Shown: positions 9,375-21,722, counted from the stretch's first letter. The stretch is DNA of 58,401 bases from Spirogloea muscicola (GCA_009602725.1 WELB01000241.1:95636-154036), one strand, 5' to 3'. Numbers and translations are program-made. Notes: a model not told the origin generated them from the sequence alone.

Positions 9375-12348
9375 CTACTGCTCTACTTCTCCAACGGCAA
9401 CCGGTGCCATTGTGCAGTTGCGCTTCAGATGGCCCAGCTCCCCGCATGCATGGCAGCGCTGAAGCCAAGGCAACAGTAATGTCAGAAAGCCCACATCAAC
9501 AAATTTTAAGCCAAAAGGCTGATGCTTGCTCTATGGCGCCGTGGTTTTGCCTGCTACGCAAAGTGATCATCCTTTCATTAATGAATGAGGAGAGTCTTAC
9601 ATACCTTTTCTTGAGGCGGCGTGGTCGGGCAGTCTCGCTTCAGATGGCCAACAAGCCCGCACGAGTGGCAGGCCTTCTCCTCATACCCGCCATTCAGATT
9701 CTAATTGCAGTCAAAGCACCAACTATGCATAAAGCGTGAGTTTCCTAGTCCAAAATGAAGGCGCCAGTGCCATGGCATCTCTCTCAGCAGCAGCACTCTA
9801 GCAGTCTGCCTGCATGTGAATCATCTTCTGTCGGCACCTGTGGGCAGTCCCGCCTCAAGTGCCCATACTGCTGGCAAAGGTGGCACATCTTCTCCTCCAC
9901 CACCCCGCCGCCATCTTGTCCATACCCGTTCAACATCTGCACAGTAACAGCACAAGCTGAGAAGGCCGAGAGTGATGAAGACTGCTTGTCCTTCTTTCAA
10001 GAAGTGAAATTAAGAATCCAATTCACGTGCTCTTGGGCAGTGACCATAGAGCAACGGACACAAGGACAGCATTGCCAGGCAGGCAAACAGATGGAGCGTG
10101 GGAACTTTGACAGCATTGCTTGTCCAGGTCTGGAGCTTGGGCACGCCCAACGTCGTGCGCAACGACCTTGACTGTGTCTGTCCGCGAGGCAAGCAGAAAG
10201 TACGACACCATCTTTGTGGCAACATATAGGTAATGAGCAGGACAAGATGCATGCGGACCTGAGTGCAGTCCCGCTTCAGGTGCCCGTACTGCCCGCAGCC
10301 GTAGCACGCTCTGCTCTCACCACCGTACGCCCCGCCCCCATTCATCCCAGCAAGCTGCAGCTCCATAGCAGCCAGCCCACATAGATAACGGCTTATGCTT
10401 TTGCTGCATGTTCCAGCTCTCAGACATAAGCAGGAACTGGGGTTTCTGAGCTACTGGAAGGAGAACTGCTCAACATCACAATCTGTGAACTAGACCCAAA
10501 TGCTTCTCAGGCTGCAAGCACTCGTTGCAGATATTTGGCCAGCATCTCATTGCTCTACCACAAGTTTCTACTGCAGCAGGCCAACAGGCACACCAGGTAA
10601 TAAGGACAGCAATAGGGAAGCAAATTGAGGATCTGAGGATCAAAACATCCTCACCTCAGGGCAGTCTCTTTTGAGGTGACCCACCATGTCGCATTGGTAA
10701 CACACGCGCTCGTCCCCACCATACCAGGGCCCCCCACCATTCACAAGCTGCACAACAGCGCAACCAGTCACACAAATTTGTTATTCAGTTCCCCTTTAGT
10801 TAATGCCCTTATCTTATCACTGATGACTAACAACACCGATGAGGGTTAGTGTCACCCAATGGGTTGACACTAATTCACTCGTCCAAGCTCGGCAAGCTGC
10901 AGGTCTGCAGAGCGAGCGCGGCAAGCGAAGGTGGCGCCGGCACCTGAGGGCAGTTGCGCTTGATGTGGCCGAGCTGGTTGCAGTGGTGGCACACCCTGCT
11001 GTCTCCAGCGCTGCCACCGATGCTGACGCCGTTCATGTCCAGGCCATCCATCGCCCCAGTCAGGCCCCCCACCTGGGGGCAGTCGCGCTTCAAGTGCCCT
11101 GGCTGCAGAAGCCAGCGCAGCGAATGCCGACGGTGGCCACCACCATTAAAGGCGTGCCCCATGAGACGGATCCGCTGTGCCTGACAGAGGGCCTCTGAGC
11201 ATTGATGCCAGAGCTTGTAGCAAGCGCGCAGCACCATGTGATGTACAGAACCTTCGACGCGAGCAGAAGCTGTCACGCGATCGTACCTGCTGGCAGAGGT
11301 GGCACACCTTGTCCTCCACCTTGGTCTTCCTCAGGCTGGCGAGCTCGGGGCACTGCAAAGAGCGTGCGCCATGCAGCAGACCGAGCAGAGCGCTGAGCCG
11401 GACCTCGATGCCAACCCAGCGCGCTGGCAGTCATCACGAGCTGCAGACAGGGTCCGAGCACAGTCTGGGACGAGCGCAGCGAGGCCCCACGTCGGAGCGC
11501 AGATGCCCGGTCTTCTGGCAGTGCTGGCAGTCCTGCTCGTAGTGGCAGTCGCGCGCAATGTGGCCCGGCTCCCCGCAGTTGCGGCACGTCGCCTCCTCCT
11601 GGCACTGGCTCCGCACGTGGCCGGGCTTCCGGCAGTTGTGGCACGTCTGCTCGTAGTGGCAGTCCCTTGCAATGTGCCCTGCGCAGGCGACGACCGGGGG
11701 AGCGCAGCGGCAGTCAGCGCCATCGCCAACGCCCCGGGACGCCGGACACCATCGACAGGCAATTGGCCGCCATCGCCGCGAGCCCCGCAAACGACGGCTG
11801 CTGCGTCCGCGGCCTCAGTTCCCGTCGCACTCGCTCAGCTGCAGCGGCGTGGTTGGCCGTATGGCAATGCCAGCCACGCCAGAGCGCCACAAGAGCTGGC
11901 CATGGCCGTCAGCAGCGCCTGCCATTGCCAGATTCTCGGCAGCCGCCATCGCTCGCAGCTCCAGCGCCAAGCTGAGCTAGCCGAGCCAGCGGCCTCGCGT
12001 CCGTCTCTCCGGACAGGCGGCTCCGAGTTCGGGCGCGGCCGCCCGTGGCTGCTCCTCGGCCTTCACGACCAGCTCGGCGCTCGCGGCCCGGCGAGGCCAA
12101 GCCCGAACTGCCATCAGGGACTGAAGCTCAGCGCGAGCCTTGGCGCTCGTCGCGGGGCGGCGGCGGCGGCGCGCACCGATCTCGTCGCAGTTGCGGCACT
12201 GCTTCGCCGAGTTGTCCAGGTCGCTGCCGCCGCTGCCGCCGCCGCCGCCGGGGCCGCCGGGGCCGCCGCNCCATGGCGGCGGCGGCGGCTGCGGCGGCGG
12301 CGGCGGCGGGGGCGGAGCAACTCCAGCCTCCCTCCCTCCACCTCCCAC
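9375..12348 (-). CDS. Multi-zinc-knuckle (CCHC) nucleic-acid-binding protein, CNBP/GIS2-like
   Basis: Minus-strand gene. Firm exons: (5' part uncertain)-12177, 11678-11491, 11352-11287, 11102-10944, 10747-10655, 10354-10259, 9936-9838, 9700-9605 and 9458-9375 (stop). All junctions keep phase. The product has eleven C-x2-C-x4-H-x4-C knuckles, beginning CRNCDEIGHIARDC, then CHNCRKPGHVRSQC and CRNCGEPGHIARDC, and ending CHACGELGHLKRNC. Knuckles 5-11 are nearly uniform, mostly GHLKRDC, with Gly-rich linkers. Proteins of this kind bind single-stranded G-rich DNA or RNA and act in transcription or translation control; the target here is unknown. It is longer than CNBP (seven knuckles). The first exon contains a Pro/Gly run and an N at 12270. 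No in-frame ATG is visible directly upstream, so the true start is unresolved. Four exons of 93-99 nt each encode exactly one knuckle module. Confidence 0.9.
12270..12270. other. Single N in CCG/GGC-rich sequence
   Basis: One undetermined base between a CCG run and a CGG run in the first exon region of the zinc-knuckle gene. It probably marks an unresolved join. Confidence 0.9.
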
Positions 12349-12955
12349 CTCCCTCCTCCCTCCCTCCTCGGGCCGGGCAGGCGCGCGCAGGCTGCCCCGG
12401 GGGAGGAGGGTGGGGGCCCCCGCCGTGGCCGGTTGACCGGGTTATCCGACGGGGGGCCTCATCCGGGGTCAGAGCTGGAATACTGAATCCAAGAATCTGC
12501 ACTATTCAGCTGCCGGCTACTGGCGCTGGACTTCCGAGACGCGGGATTGTCGACCACAGGGCTGACCCGGGTAGGCCGCCTCGGGCCACTCCTCGGTCAA
12601 TAACCCGACGAGATTCCCAATTCCCTTCTATCCGCATACTGGAAATGCAGACGAATGCCACGCAGCGCAGATGGCCTGCCGAGAGACGGCCGCCATCGAT
12701 ACGTAAGCCCCTCGAAAGCAAGGAGCTCACGCCACTATCTCCTGTTGCCGAAGTCGAAGACCATTTGCCCAACGAATGCCCCTCTTCATGGAGTCACATC
12801 AGTGCGACATTGTCCTGGCTAAGAAGCCTGTTCGACACCTCACTGCAGAATCGTGTTCCATTCCCCATCGAAGAAGCACTACATTGAGCAGCACCCATTA
12901 GGCTTCCCATCTTTGCCACACGCATTGCACCTTTCTTGAAGGACCAGAGTTGTAA
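12349..12955. other. Region between zinc-knuckle gene and acyl-activating enzyme gene
   Basis: Both neighbours are on the minus strand, so this holds the 5' flank of the zinc-knuckle gene and the 3' flank of the enzyme gene. An open plus-strand frame crosses it but shows no conserved block. Confidence 0.5.
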
Positions 12956-15900
12956 TCATAGGCGTGCGCTTGGCCGTGCGCCACTTTGCCTGTCTTTCGC
13001 AGCCTTTGCATGACGGTCTCGGAGCACACGCCGCATGATCTTGTTCGTGGCCGTCCTCGGAAGACTCGGCGCCACAGCCACGTGTTGCACCTATCAGACC
13101 CAACATAAGAGCTCCCGCTTCAAGCTTCATGAGAGCTAATGAGCTTCTACTTGCCAGTGGCATATTCGACACGCTATCATTGGGTTCCAAGAATGGGTTG
13201 CGACAGCAATCTACAGGTCATGGAAATATACTCCTGCGCTTTACCTTAAAGAGGGGATTCAATTTTCTCTGTAGGGCAGTCGTGAAAGCCTTCAACAGTG
13301 CCGCTTTGTCCTCCTTCGACCCCTCCTTGAGCACAGTCACGATAAGGAGCTGCTCTGGACCGCCCCCCAGCGGCGGTAGCCCTATGGCTGCTGTCTCGAG
13401 GATGTCCTCAGCTGCACCATCGCAGATGCGCTCGATCTCCACCGAGCTGACCTGCATGACCCCGCTTGACCAGTAACAAGAGTATGCTAAGTCAGAACAA
13501 CTTCGAAATATTGAGCCTGCGGACGAGAGCATCTACAAGTCATGAGGAGAATAGAGCTGAAGCACCTCAGAACCCCAAGTCGACCTCTCATTTAACGTCC
13601 TCAATTAGCGGGCATACGAACATGGACTCGACTTCCACCAGGCAATAACTGCAAGCAGATGAATCGAGCAACGGCAACCTTGATGCCACCAAGGTTCATG
13701 GTATCATCGACGCGCCCCTGGGCGCGAAAGTAGCCGCCGGGCAGTCGCTTAAGCTCATCGCCGTGCCGCCGAAGGGTCTGGATTGATAAGAGCCACTATT
13801 AAATTTGAGGCATGACCCGCTCATTTCATCTTGCTATATCAGTGCAACTTGACTACAACCATTACAATTAATTTTTGTCAAAGTGAGTCGGGTTGGCACC
13901 AAGTAGTGGGACTTTGGCAGAGGAGCTCACCAAGCCCTGCACCTGGGGCATGCCGCGGAAGTACACCTTGTCGTGGTCGGTGTTGAGAAGCTTTGAGGAG
14001 GAACCTAGCATGATCGGCCAAAGTGCGCACTCACCGCTCCCCACGCTGCCTTCAGCCTAGCATGACAAGCACCGTGAAACGAAGTCACAGAGCAATCTAT
14101 GCACACTATGAGAGGATATGAAAGACAGCTATATGGCAATGTCCAATGTGCATTTCCAGCGGGAAGCAGCCAGAAGTCTTGATGTACAGAAGTGGCTGGT
14201 GAGGCACGGAGCTGACCAGTGGCTGGCCAGATTGGTCGAGAATGTACAACCGGCAGCCCATAGCCGGCGTGCTGAAGGCAGCGAGAGCCTGCGGTTGCAG
14301 CAGGGACCCAGTGAGGAAAGCGCCGCCAATCTCTGTGCCACCGCAGTACTCGATGATGGGGCACCGGTATTGCGCTCGTGACATCAGCCAGAGGTAGTCG
14401 TCCACGTTGGAGGCCTCGCCGGTCGAGCTGAAGCACCTGCATAACAGTGAGGGTTGTTCTTGATTCTCGATCAGGGAGGCAACGACCAATAGCATCATAT
14501 CCAATTTATACTTTGATGTATTTGAATATATCAAATGAAGTGCAAGACTAGAAGAAAAGAAGTGCAAGCAACCTTGGGTCTCCACAACAACCACCCCAGG
14601 ACCACTGCATCCAAGGTCGGTCCAATGAGAAATCAAGCAAGACAAGTTGTTTGCCTAGCTGCCGTGCTTGAAGAAGATGTGGTGAAACGTAAGACATTAT
14701 AGTGGACTCGGCGCGAGGGTCTTGTGATCAAGGTCTTGGGACTCAGGTAGGTAGGTGCACACCGAAGCTCGGGCCACTCAATGCCATCGAGGCAGCGCGA
14801 CGACCTCCAAGCCTTCACAAGGCTAGGGACGAGCCCAAGCACCGTCACGCGTGCATCCTGCCCACGTAAGCGCCCCAAGGTCACAGAGGTTGCCCAGGGC
14901 AGGAGTAAGATATGGACTTCCATGCTCGTGCCTGCTGCCTTCTGCTGGTTGGAGCACCACTGAGGATCCCACTTAATATCTGCACTCCGACAGCTACTCA
15001 TGCAGCAGATTGACTGCCAAATTCCTAAATATCCATGAGTGGCGTGTTATAATTCAGCAAAGGTGACTGACCCGAACGAATTTTGCAAAGCCTCGAGTCA
15101 CAGGCGATCCATTGTATAGAGCGATGGTCGCGCCGTTGTAGAGGACAGCGACTATGAGCCACGGCCCCATCATCCACCCCAGGCTCGTCGGCCACGCCAC
15201 GACGTCGCCAGCCTTGAGGTCGTGGTGCGCCCACGCGTCAGCGGCCGCCTTCAACGGCGTCAGGTGCGTCCAGGGGATTGCTTTTGGTGCACCTGGTCAA
15301 TTATGGGTCAGTTTTTCAATCAATTTCAATCGATTTCAACAGTAGCCTAACCATCAATCATCAATGGATTGTAGTACCACGAGCTCTATCAGAATCACAA
15401 AGCCTAGACCCTGAGGCCCTAATGGATTAGACCTCCACAACAGTTCCCTCTTCGGTACATGCTCTTAATAGCAAGTAGCTCTACTTATGCTGGATTTCCA
15501 GTCGGAGTTTAGCATGTGTCTGCCAGCGCAGTCAGCAGTGGCAGCTAACAATCAGAGGCGATGACAAGCTTCTGCACTTGGTATGAAGTAAGCCATTGGA
15601 GTGGCACACAGCACAGAGAGGTCTGACCCACCGGTGGTGCCCGACGAGAAGAGGATGTTCATGGTGGCCTCCGCCGGGCAGGGCATCGGTGCAAACGCTC
15701 TGACATACCGGGACTCACTGAGAGACGGAGTTCAGCCGCTGTTCCCAAGGCGTGACTCTGATGCCACACAGCTAAGAAGCTAAATTTCACCGCAGTGTTA
15801 GCAGCTTCTTCATAGCACTGAGCACAACTTAATTGTACGCCTTGTCCGTTCTCCTGTCCTGTGCCCACACCTTGTGTCAGCGTCATTGGGAAGCTCCATG

Positions 15901-18535
15901 AAGTCTTGCCAGCTGAGGTCTCCAGCTCGCAGCGGTGCGGCTAGCTTCTCCAAAGCTGGGATGACAATTGCCCGAATCTGTAGAGCCCGTTCTTCAGGGC
16001 CGGCCCCTTCGATTGCTGCGACCACGCGGCTGCGAGAAAGAGATCAAGATTGGCAGCGTCCTGGAAGTGGACAGTGTACACATGTCTCATGAGAAGGGCA
16101 GCCTGAGCTGCCTAGTCTGACACATGACCACTTGGTTGATGTAGCCTAACTCTTCGTGAAAGGGGTTAGGAGGTGCGCACCTGTACAGTGGGAGGACCTT
16201 ATTCCCGCGCACAATGACGTCCTGCGGTCACACATTCACATGATGACAACGACATGAGATCTGAAATGTTTTGACTCTCTTCTCCAGTTATGCTGCAACT
16301 GCGTCAGTCAAACCATTTTCTTGTTCAAAATTTCTTTGTATATTCAGTGGCATTTACTTGTTACCGAGTGGCAGTTGTAGGTCAAGCAGTGTGCTAGAGT
16401 CGAAGTGAGTCGGCTACCATAAACACCGAAGGCCTTAACGAGTGGAGCCAGCACTACTTATTTTACTTCGACTATATTGGAGGGGAAGGAGGCCGCATGC
16501 CTGCGTCACGACGGCCGCAGCATTGGAGATCCGGAGCCTGGTGGCGACTTCGCCCGCAGAGAAGCTGTCAGCAATCGAGACGACGGCGCAGCCGGCCAGC
16601 ACAATGCCGAGGTATGCCACCACTGCAAGCTGGTGCATCGGAGCGTTGATGGCAACAGCGGCGCCCAGTGCAAGGCCCAGCGCCTGTATGGAGGCTGCCA
16701 CGGCTCTGCCGGTTTTCAGCGCAAGCAATCAGGGTGTTACTGACACTCAGTCAGCTGCAGTAATGACGTCTACAGCAGTGTCCTGCAAGGCCAGGGCTCA
16801 TTAAGGGGTTGCAGGTGAGGGCTAAGTTATAGTCAGCCAAGCAGCAATCTTGGCTAAGCCTCGACAACAGCAGCAGATGGCCTCGCTGGGACAGAGGAGC
16901 AGCACTTGACAGCCTCGGGCAATGGTGAGGGCATGTAGCCAGGTCTCTCACGATAATTCACTGTCTAGAGAATGCTAAATCACGTGTTGTGGGCTCGATT
17001 GTACTATAAACTACATGTGATACTAAAATTCAGCATTGTTGATGTCAGGGTCGCCGGTCAGCACGGACCTGGCCTGGGCCCGCAGCTCGGACAGCGTGAG
17101 GCGCTGCAGCGGCGCGTCCTCTCCGTCACCGGCCTCGCTGCCCCAGACGAGGGCGCAGCCGTCGGCCTTCCGCTGGCCGCCAGGGTGAAGGCAACTGCTG
17201 GCGGCATTCAGGACCGCTCCCGGCAGCCAGGCACCCACGAATCTATTGGCACTCGTGTCGAGAACTTGAGTTGATACTGTGTGGAAGTGGACGGCCAGCT
17301 CTTTGAGGACCAGCGGCCAATACACCTGGAGCTCGTACACGACATGCTGTGTATCAGGTCTTAAATTCTTGGGATCTACAAAGGGCAATCCATCCCGCAT
17401 ATGCATCTGGGTCATCTGGAACACAACGGGGCATACCTGCAAGTCCAAAGACGTGCATAGGAAAAAGGGTTGAATTCACACCCAAAATAGTAACCCATAT
17501 TTGGGATTGAATTCTCAGTTGTTTGTGGATATTGAAGGCCATAGATCATTCCTAACCATAGAAGAAGTCCTTGCGAATAGGGCGAAGACAGCTCCCATAT
17601 ATAGATTTGGGTTGAAGTGTAGGTCTGAGGCCAAGCATTCAGAGCAGACGCTACTAGCAAGCTGGATATGATTCTTTACCCCTAAACCCTTCAACCCAAA
17701 ACCCACCTCGGGCTGGTTTACAGAGAGCCGCTGGAAGGCCGCAAATTCCGCAGCGGCGTCCTCCAGCTCCTTGCCCTCTCGGATATTTAGCAGGCGGCCA
17801 ATGTTGGTGGCCCTCGCCTCGGCCCTGCAAGACCGTCGCCCAGCAGCCGACTCCTTTGTCAGGAAAAGGCGAAGTTAACAGAGAAATTGTTTGCCTTGTA
17901 AGTTTGTCTTAATCTATTGGTCAACGTTTAGCATTCAGGGTTTAGATTTAGGGTTATTAAGCGGCGTGTGGGAACAGGCAAGTTCTCCAGTGAAGGCGAC
18001 AACATTTTGGCCGACGCCGTCGCCTCCGTGCTCGGAGAGTCTGCCGCACCAGGATTGACTTCAGGGTGAAGCGCTGAAGGAAATAGGGTTTATGGGTTAG
18101 GTTTAGGGCTTAGGGTTTGAGGCCATGGCACTGCGAGGTGCAGTCCGCATACAGGGATGGCGTCCAGACGGGCGGCGGCCCAATATCAACGTCCCAGCCC
18201 GCGAATGCGGTGTCGTAGAGAAGCCGATGGACCGCCCATGGCTGCTCCGGCCGGAGGAGCTCGCGGGCTGCGCTTTGCCAGGCGGCTGCCTGCATTCCAT
18301 CGCCATCGCCGGCCTCCTTGCGCAAGCGCCTGCGGCGTCGAGGCGCTTCCGCCGTCAGCTGTGGAAGCGCTAAAGGAAGCACTGAGACACGTCCATCGCA
18401 GCAAAAGACTGGCCAGTACAAAGCGAAGGCCTCCGCATCGCTGATAGCCAAGCCGGCGGCGACCAGATCCTCGGCGCGCAGCGTCGCGAGCGCCGCCGCT
18501 GCTGCGCGGCTGCCTTGGCGCCCTTCTTGGGCCAT
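12956..18535 (-). CDS. Acyl-activating enzyme, AAE17/18-type (AMP-forming synthetase)
   Basis: Fourteen exons on the minus strand: 18535-18153, 17824-17707, 17325-17069, 16705-16501, 16221-16181, 16029-15871, 15699-15632, 15292-15072, 14857-14763, 14436-14217, 14056-13931, 13777-13679, 13451-13245 and 13090-12956. All phases agree, giving 777 residues (plant homologs are about 720-730). The ANL superfamily motifs are present: SSGTTG at about 406-411, YCGGTEIGG at about 548, [13 protein letters not shown], and the C-terminal lysine in [11 protein letters not shown]. The enzyme should adenylate a carboxylic acid with ATP and pass it to CoA; the substrate cannot be inferred. The last residues, SARL, resemble a type 1 peroxisomal signal, in line with plant AAE18. 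Intron 4 starts with GC (CAG|GCATGC). Exon 1 is longer than expected and might hide another in-phase intron. The start ATG at 18535 gives MAQEGRQGS; an in-frame ATG also exists at 18604. Confidence 0.95.
17932..17957 (+). repeat. Telomere-like TTTAGGG tract in intron
   Basis: Degenerate GGGTTTAGATTTAGGG in the first intron of the acyl-activating enzyme gene. Read on the coding (minus) strand it is CCCTAAA. Confidence 0.75.
18084..18119 (+). repeat. Telomere-like TTTAGGG tract 33 nt after a 5' splice site
   Basis: Degenerate TAGGGTTTATGGGTTAGG-type tract. It begins 33 nt downstream (on the coding strand) of the donor at 18152-18151 of the acyl-activating enzyme gene and reads CCCTAAA in the sense direction. 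Confidence 0.8.
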
Positions 18536-18604
18536 CAATGTCGCCGTGGTTGGATTTTGGGGTCGTGCATCTGAGGATGAAGATGAGGGAATGCTTACTT
18601 GCAT

Positions 18605-19019
18605 GCAACTACTAGCAGATCAGGGAGATGAGGGGTCACCAAACTCGGACTGCCAGATTGCCAGTATCACTTAGCTTTCTGTCTTTCGGTTTGTTTGTCA
18701 TTTGTTTGTATCGTTGGCCATTCAATCATGACCTCGTCCATGGTCATTAGGCTATTAAGGTGGGATGCTATTTCATACAACCGCTTCACACTTGCAAGTC
18801 ACATTTGCAAGAGGTCGAGACTTGAGTTGGTCAAACAACGTTTACCTTCTGGAATAGGATATTGAGCCTGTCGTGAATCAGCCTCTAAAGCAAGGCATTG
18901 CGTGGCTCAGAAAATGGCCTCTCTTAGGAATCATGACGTGACTTAATGCCCTCATTATGAATGGAGACTCTTCCAACTTTAGGAGAGATCGTGTATTAGA
19001 AAGAAATGTAGGCCAAATG
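18605..19019. other. Upstream region of the acyl-activating enzyme gene
   Basis: Presumed promoter and 5' UTR of the minus-strand enzyme gene. No clear motif or gene is visible. Confidence 0.4.
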
Positions 19020-20040
19020 GCCAGGTACAAAGGCAAGCACATCTAAAAATCTACATAACCTACAGCAGATTGACCCGCTCAATAACCACGGGTCAAAACA
19101 TAAAGGTCACTACTCGATGCATGAATACTAGATGCCAGGAACGGAGCCCTTCTGCCACCTACTAGAGCTCGCCCAGCTTTCTGGTGCAAGGCACTAGCCT
19201 GAGCACGCTGCAAACAGGCCGAAACTCGACGTCGCAAGAGCGACAGATATGCAGCTGGCAAGCCCAACTCAGCCGGAAACACATCTGCGCGTCGAGTGTA
19301 GCCTAGATTGGCAATGTTTTGAAGCAGAGTGTGGAAGCGAGGACCCAGACAGCCAAAGATGTCGATTGCAGCTGGCAGGAGTTGATCGCATTGGGGGTAA
19401 TCGGAGTAATGCCGCAAAGTAATGCCGCAAACTTTAAGAACGGGAATGAGAGAGGGCATCTTTTTGTGACGAAAAATGCAAGCTGCGCAGAAATAGACAT
19501 CTGAGCAAGTTGTTCCGTAAACTTCCTAACGACTCCGTCTATGCTTTTAAGACAGTAGGTCTTAAAAGCACTTTTATGAGTGTGTGCTGCGCTAGGCATG
19601 ATAACAAGCACAAGGTGGAGCAGGACTGCAATTAGTGCTTCTCTTAAGCTGAACGGCTGCGAAGCGTCAGCCTCTCATGCTAGGGTAGACGGAAGATAAG
19701 TAGGCGCCAAAATTGGCGTATCTTGCCCGTGACAGATCTGTGCTTTTACTCCATCAACGGGTTCTCTTGGTCTTGATCGATGTCTGCAAGCTAGACTCAT
19801 GCCACTCGCCCAGTTTCCTGCGGATGCATCTTGGCCTCTACAGCCTTCACATACAAAAGGGACTGGAGGCCAAATTTTAGCAACTATTAGGTTGCTAGAT
19901 TTACTGGAGCTTGGGACAGCAAAGAAGCGGCTAGATATGCTCTTTACGCCTGTTTGGCTGTCCGAAAGATTCGGGTCGAGCACTGCAGTGTGTCAGGCTC
20001 CGACGACAACATGTGTCCCACAGTCTACCTGACAGGCCCC
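19020..20040 (-). pseudogene. Family B non-LTR retrotransposon remnant (pol C-terminal region and 3' tail)
   Basis: The minus-strand frame ending at 19079 contains LLPAAIDIFGCLGPRFHTLL and LSLLRRRVSACLQRAQASAL and ends DLYVLTRGY-stop. The tail continues to about 19020 with the block that complements 4958-5070. The pattern (PLAIDIFG-like block, then LRRRVSACLQRAQA) resembles the pol C-terminus of restriction-like-endonuclease retrotransposons. Upstream, at about 19500-20040, other broken frames on the same strand may belong to the element. Its C-terminus resembles that of family A (DLRLLSRGY), so the two families are probably related. Frame breaks show it is a fossil. Confidence 0.65.
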
Positions 20041-20139
20041 ACTCTCACCACATCACCTTTGCTTCCCGCGCTCCGGCTTCCCTGATCAGCTTGTTGACAC
20101 TGTATGTGCTCAACTGTGGGTACTGATGTCACTTTGTTA

Positions 20140-20345
20140 CCTTAGCCACCTCAGCACAGGGCTTCGTTTATGTAGCCTAAGTCCTAGCACTAATTTTTGC
20201 CTGAACAATGAATTAACTTGAATTGGCCTCCCTTGCATGTCATGCGCACCACGCCCCTTCTCTCCACGACACGTCGGCTGGTTGCTGAGATTCGAACCTG
20301 GCTTCTAGGCCCACATGGTAACAATATACCTTTGGGCTGGCCTCT
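20140..20345 (-). repeat. Dispersed repeat C with tRNA-like B-box (candidate SINE)
   Basis: 20140-20280 matches the repeat at 5157-5295. Directly beside it, on the minus strand, lies GCCAGGTTCGAATCTCAGC, which contains a good Pol III B-box (GGTTCGAATC). A tRNA-like head joined to the repeat body is the structure of a SINE. No complete cloverleaf or clear A-box can be drawn, so this is a hypothesis. Confidence 0.45.
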
Positions 20346-20477
20346 CTCAATCACAAACCCTCTCACCCCTGAGGAAATCTCAAATTAACAATCATCTAAG
20401 CCTTCAAGGACTCTCCCTAGCCCCGTAGGCTGGCCTCTCCACAGCCACTGCCTTACTTTGGGAGAGCTATTTCTCCG

Positions 20478-20507
20478 ACCTGCGGCTGCTTAGCAGGGGT
20501 TACTGAG
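20478..20507 (+). mobile_element. Family A terminal codons (DLRLLSRGY-stop)
   Basis: Thirty bases encoding DLRLLSRGY and a TGA stop, identical in sense to the family A pol terminus at 6808-6837. The surrounding sequence is decayed, and a GGGCTGG-type hairpin precedes it at about 20335. Confidence 0.6.
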
Positions 20508-20919
20508 CTTCCCGTTGCGTCGTCTTGGGTCTCATCTACCTAGTCAGCAATGGCAGCTGAATCGAGCTCGCTATGCCATACAATGGCCGAATGTAGCAAG
20601 ACCAGGCAGCGAGTTCTGTTTTCCTTCCTAGACTCCTGACCCGAGGCCCTGAATTCGGTCAAACGGCGTCACGGTGGGCCGTAATGGGAGGCGAGGGGAC
20701 TTGTCGGCTGGGGATATGCGAGCGTACCGCCGCCTTCCCGGCTCCTTAGAGACAGCCGCCTGAGCACTCGACACGTGGCGATGTGCCAGGTGTCGAGCGC
20801 CGGAAGGCTGCACGCCCGCACGTGGCTTCAGGGTGGGGGCCATGGCGCTGACCACCCTTTGACGACAAATCTCTGTCCAGGCTTGTGGTTGACGACGGCA
20901 TTCTGATGTGTAGAAGTGG

Positions 20920-21095
20920 CACTCCCAATGGGGGCAAGGGCTGCGAAAAGCCAGCCCAAAAAGAACTCACAAAGGTTCAGAGGGGCCTAAGACTGTGGCT
21001 TCCTCTGGCCCCCTTCTCGTTCTTTGTTCATTATTTTTTGGGCTGGCTTGTCCAGCCCCTATCCTCGATGGGCGAGCCCTTTCTTTCCTAAGAGC
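20920..21095. mobile_element. Two opposed family A tails
   Basis: An inverted tail (CAATGGGGGCAAGGGCTG, then AAAAGCCAGCCCAAAAA) at about 20925-20995 abuts a forward tail (CTGGCCCCCTTCTCGTTC, hairpin, ATGGGCGAGC) at about 21003-21093. It is a small head-to-head arrangement like the one at 5445-6965. Confidence 0.65.
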
Positions 21096-21691
21096 GGTGA
21101 GCAGCTACAAAGGGGCCTGAGGATGCAATGGTAAAACAGGGGGAGGATGGATCACTCAATAAGTACGAGTGTAGAGAGCGGCGTAGTGTTGGGTATGCCG
21201 TCTCGAGCTATTTGCCGTGATTGAGGTGGGGGTGGGAGGGGCTCTTTGTAGAACGGCAGCAGATCCTCCCGGCATGCTCCCCCCGGGAGAACGGTTGACC
21301 CTGACGGGGACGTAGCCACCGTCTCGGCCCCCGCCAAGCAGACCGTCTACACCACGAGCCTCCGACGTGCGCCGTCCGATGCGCCAGCGACTCACGCGGG
21401 CCACCGTCGGATGGCATGCCGACGTGGCAGCGCCCCGCTGACTTGGCGCCCGCGGGCGTGCCGCAGGCCGAGAGCCGTCCGATGCGCGCATCGCGCGGCC
21501 GCGCGCGGCCGGTGAGAAGCCACTGGGGGGAATAGCCCACGGGTTCGATTTAGTCACGCCAGGGGGGTCACCTGGTAAGGGCCACCGTCTGGCACTCAGC
21601 GGCCCCGGGGAAAGTCTGGATTTGCAGACCAATCGGATGCGGCGCGTGATTGTGGCGGACGGCCCCCCCACGACCCCAAGGCCCGCCGCGT

Positions 21692-21722
<31 letters not shown>

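Noticed and set aside
11090-11160. Apparent frameshift in one zinc knuckle (HSLRWLLQPGHLKRDC)
   Set aside because: The first half is intronic. The acceptor at 11103-11105 joins CHLCQQ of the upstream exon to PGHLKRDC in frame, giving a normal knuckle.
19799-20032. Separate plus-strand gene within the family B remnant
   Set aside because: Opposite-strand frame over a decayed retroelement, no conserved block.
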